This document shows, one piece after another, positions 1-6,959 of a DNA stretch of 14,520 nt. The DNA is taken from assembly GCA_964644025.1 (NCBI GenBank), contig CAZXVW010000114.1, positions 1 to 14,520 of the forward strand. The letters run 5' to 3'. The position numbers and the translations under genes were made by a program. The notes under the pieces are model-generated. The model searched no databases, had not been told where the DNA came from, and saw only the letters and a program-made list of their open reading frames with translations. How positions within the stretch are numbered: the first letter of the stretch is position 1; each line of letters opens with the position of its first letter. The stretch comes from CAZXVW01 sp964644025 (GTDB lineage Bacteria > Acidobacteriota > Terriglobia > Bryobacterales > Bryobacteraceae).

Positions 1-206
1 CATCCGGGGCCTCGACGCCGCTGCTGATCCTGAAGCGAAAAGTGAAAAAAATGATTGAAGCCGAAGACCCGAGAAAGCCGCTGACGGATGAGCAGATCAC
101 ACAACGGCTCTGTGCGGAGGGGATCCAGGTCACCCGCCGCACGGTGGCCAAGTACCGGGAAGACATGAAAATACCTTCAACCCATCGGCGGCGGGTGCGG
201 GACTGA
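1..206 (+). CDS. rpoN: RNA polymerase sigma-54 factor, C-terminal end (partial)
   Basis: This is the last 67 codons of sigma-54, the sigma factor that recognises -24/-12 promoters and needs AAA+ activators to open them. The gene enters from the left edge; the first complete codon is at position 3 and the TGA stop is at 204-206. The reading frame shows the RpoN box as TRRTVAKYRE (consensus ARRTVAKYRE), the signature helix that binds the -24 element. It is preceded by KKMIEAEDPRKPLTDEQI, typical of the last domain, and followed by the usual short tail (MKIPSTHRRRVRD). hpf follows on the same strand after 49 bases, the classic rpoN-hpf arrangement. The fragment is too short to list in an ORF scan starting from ATG, but the RpoN box makes the identification secure. 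Confidence 0.95.
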   Translation, partial: SGASTPLLILKRKVKKMIEAEDPRKPLTDEQITQRLCAEGIQVTRRTVAKYREDMKIPSTHRRRVRD

Positions 207-255
207 GCGCAACACCGGCCACCGCCAACCCGGGAGGGCATGCACGGAGAAAGCC

Positions 256-813
256 ATGAAAGTCATTTACAAAGGGAAGCTGGACACACTCCTGCCGGCG
301 CAGCGCAGGAAACTGGACGCCAAGCTGGCGAAGCTGGCCAAGGTGGTTGACGGCCGGGAGGAACGTGAGGTGCATGTCGTCATCTCAAGCGAGCGTCAGG
401 AGCAGCGGGCCGAAATCTCGGTTAACATTCATGACCATGTCATGGTGGGCGCCGGTTCCGCACCGGATCTGCTCACCGCGCTCACCAGCGCGATTGACCG
501 CCTGGAAAAACAAGTGCGGAAGTTGCGCGCCAAGCGCCGGGATGCGAAGCGAGGACCAGAGCAGTCCCTGAAGGCGAAATCGATGGAGGAGCCGCAGGTC
601 GTCGAGGTCGCCGTCCGCGATCGGGAAACCGAGACCCCGGTCCGCATCTTCCGGGCCGACCATTACGCCAATCAGAAGCCCCTCACGCTGGAGGAGGCGC
701 TTCTGGAAATCGAAGACGGCCGGGATTATCTGGTCTACCGCGACGCCGAGACGGACCGGATATCGGTGCTGCTCCGCCGGCGGGACGGCCATTTCGACCT
801 GGTGGAAGCCTGA
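256..813 (+). CDS. hpf: Ribosome hibernation promoting factor, long form (HPF/YfiA family)
   Basis: A 185-residue protein of the long HPF type, which dimerises 70S ribosomes into inactive 100S particles in stationary phase or starvation. The N-terminal S30AE/YfiA domain covers about residues 1-100: it begins MKVIYKGKLD, holds the basic helix RRKLDAKLAKLAK, and ends in a lysine/arginine-rich helix near 82-99 that would contact 16S rRNA. A short linker (100-125) leads to the C-terminal dimerisation domain (about 128-183), recognisable from PVRIFRADHYANQKPLTLEEA and YLVYRDAETDRISVLLRR. Short HPF proteins lack this second domain. The start is supported by GGAGA five bases before the ATG. It sits between rpoN and rapZ (22 bases before rapZ) and is probably co-transcribed with them. 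Confidence 0.95.
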   Translation: MKVIYKGKLDTLLPAQRRKLDAKLAKLAKVVDGREEREVHVVISSERQEQRAEISVNIHDHVMVGAGSAPDLLTALTSAIDRLEKQVRKLRAKRRDAKRGPEQSLKAKSMEEPQVVEVAVRDRETETPVRIFRADHYANQKPLTLEEALLEIEDGRDYLVYRDAETDRISVLLRRRDGHFDLVEA

Positions 814-835
814 CCGGGTCGCAGCCGGGGCTCGC

Positions 836-1726
836 ATGGGAAAGAATACCGCCTCGCCCGCCAGCGCCCAGCCCGAGCTCGTCATCATCACGGGCCTGAG
901 CGGCTCCGGGAAGGGCACCGTGCTGAAGTGCCTCGAAGACCTTGGTTATTACGCGGTGGATAACCTTCCCATGGACCTGATCCCGACCTTCGCCGAACTC
1001 ACCAGGGATTCTCCCAACATCGCGCACGCCGCCCTGGTGGTGGATGTCCGCGGCGGCGGAGGACTGCAGCGCTTCCCGGGTCTGTACGCGAAGCTGCGGC
1101 GCAGGGTTCACACCACGCTGGTGTTCCTGGACGCCGATGACGAGTCCCTGGTGCGCCGCTACAGCGAGACCCGGCGCCCCCATCCGCTGGGTACCGGGCG
1201 CTCGGTGGTTCGTAATATCCGCCGCGAGCGCGAGCAGCTCGACCCAATCCGCAAGCTCGCCGATTACACCATCAACACCTCGAAGTTCAACGTCCATGAT
1301 CTGCGCGAGCTGATCAAGGAGACCTTCGCCGGCGCCAGTGAGCGGTCCCAGATCACCGTCTACGTCACCAGCTTTGGTTACCGCCACGGCGTGCCGGCTG
1401 ACAGCGATCTGGTCTTCGACGTGCGCTTCCTGCCGAACCCGAATTACATCCCCGAGTACCGGAACCTGACGGGCCGCAACCCGCGGGTGGCACGGTACAT
1501 CCGGTCGTTCCCCCAAACCGTGGAATTCATCCAGCGGATCTCGGAGCTCCTGATCTACCTGTTGCCCCACTACGTGCGCGAAGGCAAGAGCTACCTGACC
1601 ATTTCTTTCGGTTGCACCGGGGGGCACCACCGGTCGGTCATGATCGCGGACGCGATCCGCCGGCGGCTGGCCAAGGCGGGTTACCGGGTCAAGGCGACGC
1701 ATCGCGACCTGGGCAAGCCGGTCTAG
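836..1726 (+). CDS. rapZ: RNase adaptor protein RapZ (YvcJ/YhbJ family P-loop protein)
   Basis: A 296-residue nucleotide-binding protein. In E. coli RapZ guides RNase E to the sRNA GlmZ and so controls glucosamine-6-phosphate synthase; in other phyla the family role is less clear, so the name is by family only. The Walker A motif GLSGSGKG lies at residues 20-27, a Walker B-like VVDVRGG ends near residue 74, and the conserved central segment DADDESLVRRYSETRRPHPL follows. The C-terminal domain has the family motif as GCTGGHHRSV (Cys260-Val268 region); E. coli has Lys where the first His is. Length is close to the usual 285-300. The N-terminus has about 12 extra residues before the first strand. 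The Shine-Dalgarno is weak (CCGGGG). It is the third gene of the rpoN-hpf operon; ptsN and hprK, frequent neighbours in other bacteria, are absent here. Confidence 0.95.
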   Translation: MGKNTASPASAQPELVIITGLSGSGKGTVLKCLEDLGYYAVDNLPMDLIPTFAELTRDSPNIAHAALVVDVRGGGGLQRFPGLYAKLRRRVHTTLVFLDADDESLVRRYSETRRPHPLGTGRSVVRNIRREREQLDPIRKLADYTINTSKFNVHDLRELIKETFAGASERSQITVYVTSFGYRHGVPADSDLVFDVRFLPNPNYIPEYRNLTGRNPRVARYIRSFPQTVEFIQRISELLIYLLPHYVREGKSYLTISFGCTGGHHRSVMIADAIRRRLAKAGYRVKATHRDLGKPV

Positions 1727-2649
1727 CCGCCGCTTCCCGGCCCGGTCTCGCGCTCCCGGCCACGGAAAACATCCGCGGGCGGCGAATCGCGTGACTTCAG
1801 CCTGTCCATCAGTGCCCCCGCCACCTTCTTGCCGCGTTCGAACGCTTCCTGGTAAACCAGCCGCCGTTCCCGCCGGGTGAGACCATAGCCGATCCGGTAC
1901 AACCGCTCCGCGGACCGGCCCACCACCCACGTCCCGGCGAATGCCACCGCCGCCTTCGGGACAATTCCGCCCCCGAAAGGCACCTTTCCTACCAGTTCCC
2001 GCGCCACCGACCGCCAACCGAAAGCGCCCGCGATGGTCGAAGCGATCTCAGCGCGCTGTTCCCGGTAACCGATCGGACGGTCGCTGGCCCCCGCCAGAAG
2101 AAAAAGCATCCGGATCTGGTTCACGGTAAGGAACGCGGTATCCGAGCCTGCCTCGGCCAGCGCCCAGGGTACCTCAACCAGACCCGGGGCGATGTTCGGC
2201 AGGGCCGTGATCAGGGAAAACAGCGCGTTTTCCTTGGAGATGCTCGAGATGATCTTCTCAGCAACCGGTCCGCGGAACGGTGCAAAACGGCGCGCCAGGG
2301 GTAGGCCTAGCTCCTCGCGCCGCTCAAGTATCTCCGCCACCAGCCGGTCGGGCTCTTCGCGGGAAAAGGAGAACGCCCCCTCCGGACGCGGGACCCCTTG
2401 TTCGTAAATCTCCAGATCGAATTCTCCAGGAGCGTCTGGATCGCCGGCGCGGTGGAGGACGCGAACGTGCTCGTTGCGCTTCTCCTGGGAACAACTGGGC
2501 GGGAAGAGAAAATCCTCGATGGCGGCGTAGCCTTCCATGCTCGAAGCCACCAACCGGATGGCCAGCGGCCGCTCGGCAGTACCCCGCACCTCCTCGGGGT
2601 TCAGATTGGCGACCGCCCGGCGGACTTGTTCTAAGACTCGGTTGGCCAT
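1723..2649 (-). CDS. DUF697-like (YcjF/GTPase-associated) membrane-linked protein
   Basis: A 308-residue protein of unknown function. Residues about 130-255 look like DUF697, the helical, partly hydrophobic domain found at the C-terminus of Era-like GTPases and YcjF: ALFSLITALPNIAPGL, then NQIRMLFLLAGA, then AFGWRSVARELVGKVPFGGG and a glycine/alanine-rich helix ending near ERLYRIGYG. DUF697 domains are thought to sit at or in membranes. The first 125 residues contain a strand-like LAIRLVASS followed by a helix, where a P-loop would sit in a GTPase, but there is no GxxxxGK[ST], so any G-domain is decayed or absent (inference). A charged tail ends the protein. It lies 29 bases downstream of the binding-protein gene and is probably co-transcribed with it. 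The start is the first ATG and has only a weak ribosome site. Its TAG stop overlaps the rapZ stop. Confidence 0.7.
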   Translation of the reverse strand: MANRVLEQVRRAVANLNPEEVRGTAERPLAIRLVASSMEGYAAIEDFLFPPSCSQEKRNEHVRVLHRAGDPDAPGEFDLEIYEQGVPRPEGAFSFSREEPDRLVAEILERREELGLPLARRFAPFRGPVAEKIISSISKENALFSLITALPNIAPGLVEVPWALAEAGSDTAFLTVNQIRMLFLLAGASDRPIGYREQRAEIASTIAGAFGWRSVARELVGKVPFGGGIVPKAAVAFAGTWVVGRSAERLYRIGYGLTRRERRLVYQEAFERGKKVAGALMDRLKSRDSPPADVFRGRERETGPGSGG

Positions 2650-2678
2650 GCGCGGTCCGGAGAAGCGGAGGCACCCGG

Positions 2679-3701
2679 CTACTGACCTTCAGCCGGCGCC
2701 GCCTCCCCCTTCGCCTGGGTGGATTCCTGCTCCTTGAGAAACTGCTGCAAGTTGTCCTCGGTCAGCAGGGTCGCGCCCGTGTTCACGAATTCGGGCATGG
2801 TGGACAATGATCCTCCGGTTCGGATCTGCGATGGCGGATACTTCTTCAGATCCGCCAGCATTCGCAAGCCCACGTACGCCATCGTGTAAGGCCGTTGAGC
2901 AATCGTCGCCTGGATCAGGCCGCGCTGCATCCACTCCAGAGTGCGGTCCGGCGTGTCCATCGCAACCACCACCTTGTTTCGAATGTTGTTGCGGTTCAGC
3001 ACTTCGGCGATTTCCGGGCAGGAAATCGCCTCCAGGCAGGCAAAGGCATCCACCCGGCTCTTCTCCTTCTCCAGGATTTCCTTGCTCCGGTCGAAGGCGA
3101 CGGTGGCATCACCCTTGATGTCAACGGTTTCGATAATGCGGATGGCCGGATAGGCGGCGAAGACGTCCTTGTAACCGCGGAGCCGGTCGGCCAGGTTCGT
3201 CTGGCCTTCAATCGTGTAAACGATCACGTTGCCGGCGTTCTGAAGCTGTTCGGCGGCCACTTCCGCCGCCTGGACACCCACCTTGTAATTGTCGGTTCCC
3301 ACAAAGAACAGCCGCTTGCTCTTCGGGGCGTCCGAGTCAATTGTAATCACGTTGATCCCCTTGGCAATCGCACTGTCGATGGCCTCTGTCATTATGTTTG
3401 GATCCGCCACCGAAACCATGATGCCGGCCGGCGGAATCTTGGATGCCACGACCTTGTCGAACTCCTCCCGTTGCCCTTGGGGGTCGTAAGTCTCCGGGCC
3501 GACGACCTCAGCGCTGACGCCCACTTCGCCCGCTGCCTTCACCAGACCCGCCTTGGCCGCCTGCCAGTAAGGCAGGTTGGTGTTGGTCGCCACCAGGTAA
3601 TAGGTCTCCTGTTTCCTGTACTCGGAGCCTCCGCAGCCGGCCAGGGTCGTGATAGCCAATGTAAGAACCAGAAAACTCACAGCACTTCGATACGTGAACA
3701 T
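2679..3701 (-). CDS. Sugar-type ABC transporter substrate-binding lipoprotein (periplasmic binding protein type 1)
   Basis: A 340-residue RbsB-like solute-binding lipoprotein. The signal peptide MFTYRSAVSFLVLTLAITTL ends in the lipobox LAGC, with Cys23 as the lipidated residue. The mature part begins with a first strand YYLVATNTNLPYWQAAKAGL, then PPAGIMVSVADPNIMTEAID and GINVITIDSDAP, the pattern of the first lobe of sugar-binding proteins; the second lobe includes KGDATVAFDRSKEIL and NKVVVAMDTPDRTLEWMQ. The ligand cannot be told. An upstream in-frame ATG at 3737 would add 12 residues before the signal peptide, but AGGAG at 3713-3717 and the ideal signal peptide favour 3701. No permease or ATPase gene is adjacent, so this is an orphan binding protein in this window. 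The C-terminal tail is Glu/Gln/Ala-rich. Confidence 0.9.
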   Translation of the reverse strand: MFTYRSAVSFLVLTLAITTLAGCGGSEYRKQETYYLVATNTNLPYWQAAKAGLVKAAGEVGVSAEVVGPETYDPQGQREEFDKVVASKIPPAGIMVSVADPNIMTEAIDSAIAKGINVITIDSDAPKSKRLFFVGTDNYKVGVQAAEVAAEQLQNAGNVIVYTIEGQTNLADRLRGYKDVFAAYPAIRIIETVDIKGDATVAFDRSKEILEKEKSRVDAFACLEAISCPEIAEVLNRNNIRNKVVVAMDTPDRTLEWMQRGLIQATIAQRPYTMAYVGLRMLADLKKYPPSQIRTGGSLSTMPEFVNTGATLLTEDNLQQFLKEQESTQAKGEAAPAEGQ

Positions 3702-3712
3702 GATCTTCGCAA

Positions 3713-3717
3713 CTCCT
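3713..3717 (-). promoter_or_regulatory. Ribosome binding site deciding the binding-protein start
   Basis: AGGAG on the minus strand lies 11 bases before the ATG at 3701. It sits inside the alternative longer reading frame that would start at 3737, so it argues for the shorter, signal-peptide-first protein. Confidence 0.6.
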
Positions 3718-3725
3718 AGACTTGC

Positions 3726-3731
3726 AGTATA
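3726..3731 (-). promoter_or_regulatory. Possible -10 box (TATACT) for the binding-protein gene
   Basis: TATACT on the minus strand matches the sigma-70 -10 consensus at 5 of 6 bases. It is about 25 bases before the ATG at 3701, within the 55-base gap after the nuclease-like gene. The 17-base-spaced -35 position reads CGCCCC, which is no match, so the promoter would need an activator or may not be real. The A/T-rich patch stands out in an otherwise GC-rich gap. Confidence 0.3.
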
Positions 3732-3756
3732 AATCAAGGAGGGCCGCCGGGGCGAA

Positions 3757-5289
3757 CTATGTGCCAGGTTTTCTCGCGCCGGGAGCGCGAAATGCCGCCT
3801 TCGGTTGCCTGCGCCAGTCCATTCCGAGGCCGATTCGCTCTACCGGCACCGACGGCGAGAAGTAGCTGAGGATGGTTTCGGTAGTGGGATGAAACTCCAG
3901 CGCCGGCGCGATTAGCAGCAGGCGCGGCGGTTGGCGGGAAAGCGGCAGGCCCGGAAAGTAACCCCGCCGGGAGAATTCCCCTGCCTCGGCATGAAGGCGA
4001 ACCCGCATCCAGTAATCCAGCGCCTGCATCGGCAAATGGGGATCAGCTTCCGCCTTCAGCTCCAGCACCACCAGGCGCCCGCTGCGTTCGGCGGCCAGCA
4101 GGTCGATGACATCCCGCTCGCCGCCGGCAAAGGCCGGCACTTGCCCGTAGATCGGTTCGGCAACCAGCTCGGCGCCGGCGATTTCCGGATGGGCGCGGAT
4201 CTGTGATTCCAGCCAGGCCTCTGGGTGCCGCGTGTAAAGGGGATTCGCCGTGTCGGCCGCCCCCGGCGAGCGCAGACGCGCAAGTTCGCTCGCTAGCCGG
4301 CGGATCTCGGAAAGATCGGAAACGCCTGCCCGGCGGCGGCGCTCGATTCCGAAGCTGACCTGGTGACCCGCCACGCGGGCGAACTCCAGGCCGCGCACCC
4401 GGTAGCTGAGGCCTCCGTCATTACGCCGAATCACTTCGACGAAAGGCAACCGGCGCAAATCGTCCATCCACGCCGGTGCGGCCACCCCACCGCCGGCTTC
4501 CCCGCGGCAGGTCTCCAGGTGCGATTCCAGGTTCCCGTGATCCCGCGCGTCGACTGGCTCCTCGTAGCCGTCCTCGGTGTAAACGAAGATCGAAAACCGG
4601 GCCAACTCTTGCCGCAGATAGCGGAGGCGCAGACAGGTGGTCCGCTGGCGGCCTTCGGGAAGCAGCAACAGCAGCCCCTCGACGGTGCGCCGCCGCTCCC
4701 GGCGCCGAAGATAGTCCAGCCAAATGATGCCGAAGGTCAAGGCCCTCGCATCGTTGCCGCGGCCGGGGGGCACAGCCAGCGCGGCCCATCCGGAACTGCC
4801 GCGGTGAACAAAAGCGCGCGGGTAGGCCGGTGAGAGGGTATGTTCCAGGTCCGCTTCGGTAGTTAGATCCCCCAGCGGCCAGCCGGGGAATTGCCGCCTC
4901 AGAAAGTGCCGGAATCGCTCGCGAAACACCATCCGGCGGCCCTGGCGTTCCACCATTTGGCTGCCCGGGCGGGCCGCGTCCAACAGCAGGATCCAGCCCG
5001 TGCGCTTGCCGAATCTCTCGACCTCGATCTCGAGCCTGCCGGGACGACTTTTTCCGCAGCCGATCACGCGGCGCACCAGGTTCCGGTGCTCGTCCCAGGC
5101 CTCCAGCATCACCCGGCCTCCTTGGCTCTGAACCACGAAGTTTCCGGGAACCAGCCGAATCGGCTCCTCGCCGGGCTCCAGCACCGCCGGCTGGCTTGAG
5201 CCAACAAGAAAGCGTTCCAGTTCTCTGGTGATTTCACTGGCCGCCGCCCGGTGGCGTGTGGCCCGGCTCCTGTCTGCAAGGGGAGACAT
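3757..5289 (-). CDS. Unknown protein with C-terminal PD-(D/E)XK nuclease-like domain (NucS/DUF91-like)
   Basis: A 510-residue protein I cannot name. The last ~150 residues carry the pattern of a RecB/NucS-type PD-(D/E)XK nuclease fold: a helix with Glu361 (HPEAWLESQIRAHPEI), a strand with Asp396 (ERDVIDLLAAE), the strand LVVLELKAEAD giving Glu410-x-Lys412, and a following helix with Gln422 (MQALDYW). Asp396, Glu410 and Lys412 fit the metal-binding and catalytic set. The first ~340 residues are arginine-rich and mostly alpha/beta in character, with no domain I recognise; a central segment (GLLLLLPEGRQRTTCLRLRY) looks like a strand-helix unit. There are no membrane segments or signal peptide, so it is probably cytoplasmic. 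It could be a DNA repair or restriction-type enzyme, or a nuclease-fold protein with no activity. It lies 87 bases downstream of ald. The start is the first ATG, without a good Shine-Dalgarno. Confidence 0.7.
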   Translation of the reverse strand: MSPLADRSRATRHRAAASEITRELERFLVGSSQPAVLEPGEEPIRLVPGNFVVQSQGGRVMLEAWDEHRNLVRRVIGCGKSRPGRLEIEVERFGKRTGWILLLDAARPGSQMVERQGRRMVFRERFRHFLRRQFPGWPLGDLTTEADLEHTLSPAYPRAFVHRGSSGWAALAVPPGRGNDARALTFGIIWLDYLRRRERRRTVEGLLLLLPEGRQRTTCLRLRYLRQELARFSIFVYTEDGYEEPVDARDHGNLESHLETCRGEAGGGVAAPAWMDDLRRLPFVEVIRRNDGGLSYRVRGLEFARVAGHQVSFGIERRRRAGVSDLSEIRRLASELARLRSPGAADTANPLYTRHPEAWLESQIRAHPEIAGAELVAEPIYGQVPAFAGGERDVIDLLAAERSGRLVVLELKAEADPHLPMQALDYWMRVRLHAEAGEFSRRGYFPGLPLSRQPPRLLLIAPALEFHPTTETILSYFSPSVPVERIGLGMDWRRQPKAAFRAPGARKPGT

Positions 5290-5333
5290 CGGAACTTATT
5301 AGTCCGCTGGCCGGCCGGAAATTCTCAGCTCCT

Positions 5334-5363
5334 CCGCCCGCCGGGCCCCTTCCGGCGGGGCGG
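5334..5363 (-). terminator. GC-rich hairpin between ald and the nuclease-like gene
   Basis: The arms 5334-5344 and 5352-5363 pair over 11 base pairs with one bulged base and a 7-base loop. The hairpin lies 14 bases after the ald stop. On the minus strand no U-tract follows, so it is a poor intrinsic terminator; it may instead protect the ald mRNA 3' end or reduce read-through. Confidence 0.4.
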
Positions 5364-5376
5364 CAAAGGATTCGGA

Positions 5377-6489
5377 CTAGAGAAGGGAATGGATCTCGCG
5401 CCATTGCCGGCCCTGCGATTCACCGACCGCCGGGTGGGTGATATGGCCGGCGTAGGTGTTCACCCCCTGAGCGATTGCCTCGCTCTCCTCGCAAGCCCGC
5501 TCGAACCCTTTGTTGGCCAAAGCCAGCAGGTAGGGAAACGTCGCGTTGGTCAAAGCCATGGTCGATGTGTGCGGCACCGCCGCCGGAATATTGGACACGC
5601 AGTAATGGAGCACATCATCGACAACGAACACCGGGTCCGTGTGAGTAGTGGGCCGGGAAGTCTCGCTGCAACCTCCCTGGTCGATGGCGACGTCAACCAG
5701 AACCGCCCTCGGCTTCATCGGCCTGAGCATGTCACGCCGGACCAGTTTCGGTGTGGCCGCCCCTGGTATCAGCACCGCCCCGATCACCAGGTCCGCCTCC
5801 CGGATCACCTCCCGGATCGTCCAGATGTTGGAGGCCATCGTCTGGACGTCGCCATTGTAAATGTCGTCAATCTCCCGAAGCCGGTTGAGATTGATATCGA
5901 CCGCCGTAACGCGGGCGCCCAGCCCGCGCGCCACCCGCGCCGCATTGTGTCCCGCCACTCCGCAGCCGAGAATGAGCACGTTCGCGGGCGGGACCCCGGG
6001 TACGCCTCCCAGCAGAATCCCCCGGCCGCCGTTCGGCGCCTCCAAGTATTTTGCGCCAATCTGGACCGAGAGCCGGCCGGCCACCTCGCTCATCGGCGTC
6101 AACAGCGGCAGGGAGCCATCCTTTTCCCGGATGGTTTCGTAGCCCACTGCGGTCACGCGATCCCGCACGAGCCGGCTGGTCAACTCGGGCATGGGCGCCA
6201 GGTGCAGGTAGGTGAACAACACCAGCCCCGGCCGGAAGTAGCCGTATTCAGAGGGCTGCGGCTCCTTCACCTTGACCACCAGGTCCGCCCGTTGCCAGGT
6301 TTCCGCCGCGGTCTCCACGATTTCGGCGCCGGCGGCCATGTACTCCTCGTCATGGATCGTACTTCCAGCGCCGGCTTTCGTCTCGACCAGAACCCTGTGC
6401 CCGGCTTCCACCAGCGCCGAAACGCCGCTGGGAACCAACCCCACGCGGGTTTCATGATCTTTCACTTCGCGAGGAACGCCAATCGTCAT
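5377..6489 (-). CDS. ald: Alanine dehydrogenase
   Basis: A 370-residue NAD-dependent enzyme that interconverts L-alanine and pyruvate plus ammonium. Length and all key residues match the Mycobacterium/Bacillus family at the same numbering: Arg15 (HETRVGL) and Lys75 (KVKEP) for pyruvate, His96 (YLHLAP) and Asp270 (VAIDQGG) for catalysis. The NAD-binding Rossmann motif GCGVAGHNAA spans about 176-185 with the ribose-binding Asp198 (AVDIN). The C-terminal signature NIPAAVPHTST (about 300-310) is present. It is a cytoplasmic hexamer in characterised species. Its ATG overlaps the stop of the upstream peptidoglycan-binding gene (ATGA, 6486-6489), so the two are translationally coupled. Roles elsewhere include alanine use, ammonium assimilation and redox balance under low oxygen; linkage to a cell-wall protein could reflect alanine supply, but that is inference. 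Confidence 0.97.
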   Translation of the reverse strand: MTIGVPREVKDHETRVGLVPSGVSALVEAGHRVLVETKAGAGSTIHDEEYMAAGAEIVETAAETWQRADLVVKVKEPQPSEYGYFRPGLVLFTYLHLAPMPELTSRLVRDRVTAVGYETIREKDGSLPLLTPMSEVAGRLSVQIGAKYLEAPNGGRGILLGGVPGVPPANVLILGCGVAGHNAARVARGLGARVTAVDINLNRLREIDDIYNGDVQTMASNIWTIREVIREADLVIGAVLIPGAATPKLVRRDMLRPMKPRAVLVDVAIDQGGCSETSRPTTHTDPVFVVDDVLHYCVSNIPAAVPHTSTMALTNATFPYLLALANKGFERACEESEAIAQGVNTYAGHITHPAVGESQGRQWREIHSLL

Positions 6490-6890
6490 TCTTTTGTACC
6501 TGTATCGGATGAGACGCTGCTCAGGCGCCGGGGGCCGAGTCCCAGGGTGATCAGGACCAGTGAATCCAGTTTTCCGTCAGCCGGCAGGTTGTTGTCTTTC
6601 TCGAATCGCTTGAGCGCCGCCGAAGTGCGGGACCCCCACCGGCCGTCGATCGGGCCGGGGTCATAACCCCGCTTGGCCAGCGCCCTCTGAATCTCTTTAT
6701 AGCGGTCCCTGGTGGGGGCACGCTGGGGGTAACGATAATTGCGGCGGGACTTCGTCCGCGCGCTGGATGGAGTCTTTTTCGCCGTCTTGGATTCGGCCGC
6801 GGATCCCCGGGTGCCCGCCCCCGCAAGAGACGGTACGCATCCGGCCGCCACCAGGCACGCCAGGAATGCCAAAACCATCGGCCGTTTCAC
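6486..6890 (-). CDS. Small exported protein with peptidoglycan-binding domain (PG_binding_1)
   Basis: A 134-residue envelope protein starting at GTG 6890. This start is chosen because GGGAG sits six bases upstream and it gives a perfect signal peptide (MKRPMVLAFLACLVAAGC); the first ATG, at 6911, would put seven residues with two acidic ones ahead of it. The cleavage site may be a lipoprotein site at Cys18, though the -3 residue is Ala rather than Leu, so plain secretion is also possible. A Lys/Arg/Ser/Thr-rich linker (about 30-60) leads to one peptidoglycan-binding repeat at about 62-118: IQRALAKRGYDPGPIDGRWG then TSAALKRFEKDNNLPADG. No catalytic domain is attached, so it probably only anchors to the wall. 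It overlaps ald by ATGA and lies 69 bases after the protease gene. Confidence 0.85.
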   Translation of the reverse strand: MKRPMVLAFLACLVAAGCVPSLAGAGTRGSAAESKTAKKTPSSARTKSRRNYRYPQRAPTRDRYKEIQRALAKRGYDPGPIDGRWGSRTSAALKRFEKDNNLPADGKLDSLVLITLGLGPRRLSSVSSDTGTKE

Positions 6891-6896
6891 AGGCAA

Positions 6897-6901
6897 CTCC
6901 C
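6897..6901 (-). promoter_or_regulatory. Ribosome binding site deciding a GTG start
   Basis: GGGAG on the minus strand lies six bases before GTG 6890, an ideal distance. It falls inside the longer frame that starts at ATG 6911, which supports the GTG start. Confidence 0.6.
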
Positions 6902-6909
6902 AATCTGGC

Positions 6910-6951
6910 AAAAGGGAGCGGCTGGCTCGGGCCTTGCCGTTCCTCGCTCCC
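6910..6951 (-). terminator. Possible weak intrinsic terminator after the HtrA-type protease gene
   Basis: On the minus strand GGGAGCG (6951-6945) can pair with CGCTCCC (6920-6914), followed directly by TTTT (6913-6910). The stem is seven base pairs; the loop is long (24 bases) but has an inner GGC/GCC pairing. It begins 9 bases past the protease stop. The short U-run and long loop make it a weak candidate. Confidence 0.35.
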
Positions 6952-6959
6952 CGTTCGGA

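Noticed and set aside
683..2017. A 444-codon open frame on the minus strand opposite rapZ and hpf.
   Set aside because: It is antisense to two well-identified genes, has no recognisable domain, and is rich in Arg, Gly and Pro, as expected for shadow frames in GC-rich DNA.
2895..3719. A 274-codon open frame on the plus strand opposite the binding protein.
   Set aside because: It mirrors a clear lipoprotein gene and shows no family resemblance.
5251..6666. A 471-codon open frame on the plus strand opposite ald.
   Set aside because: Ald on the other strand matches its family residue by residue; this frame is a His/Arg/Pro-rich shadow with no domain.
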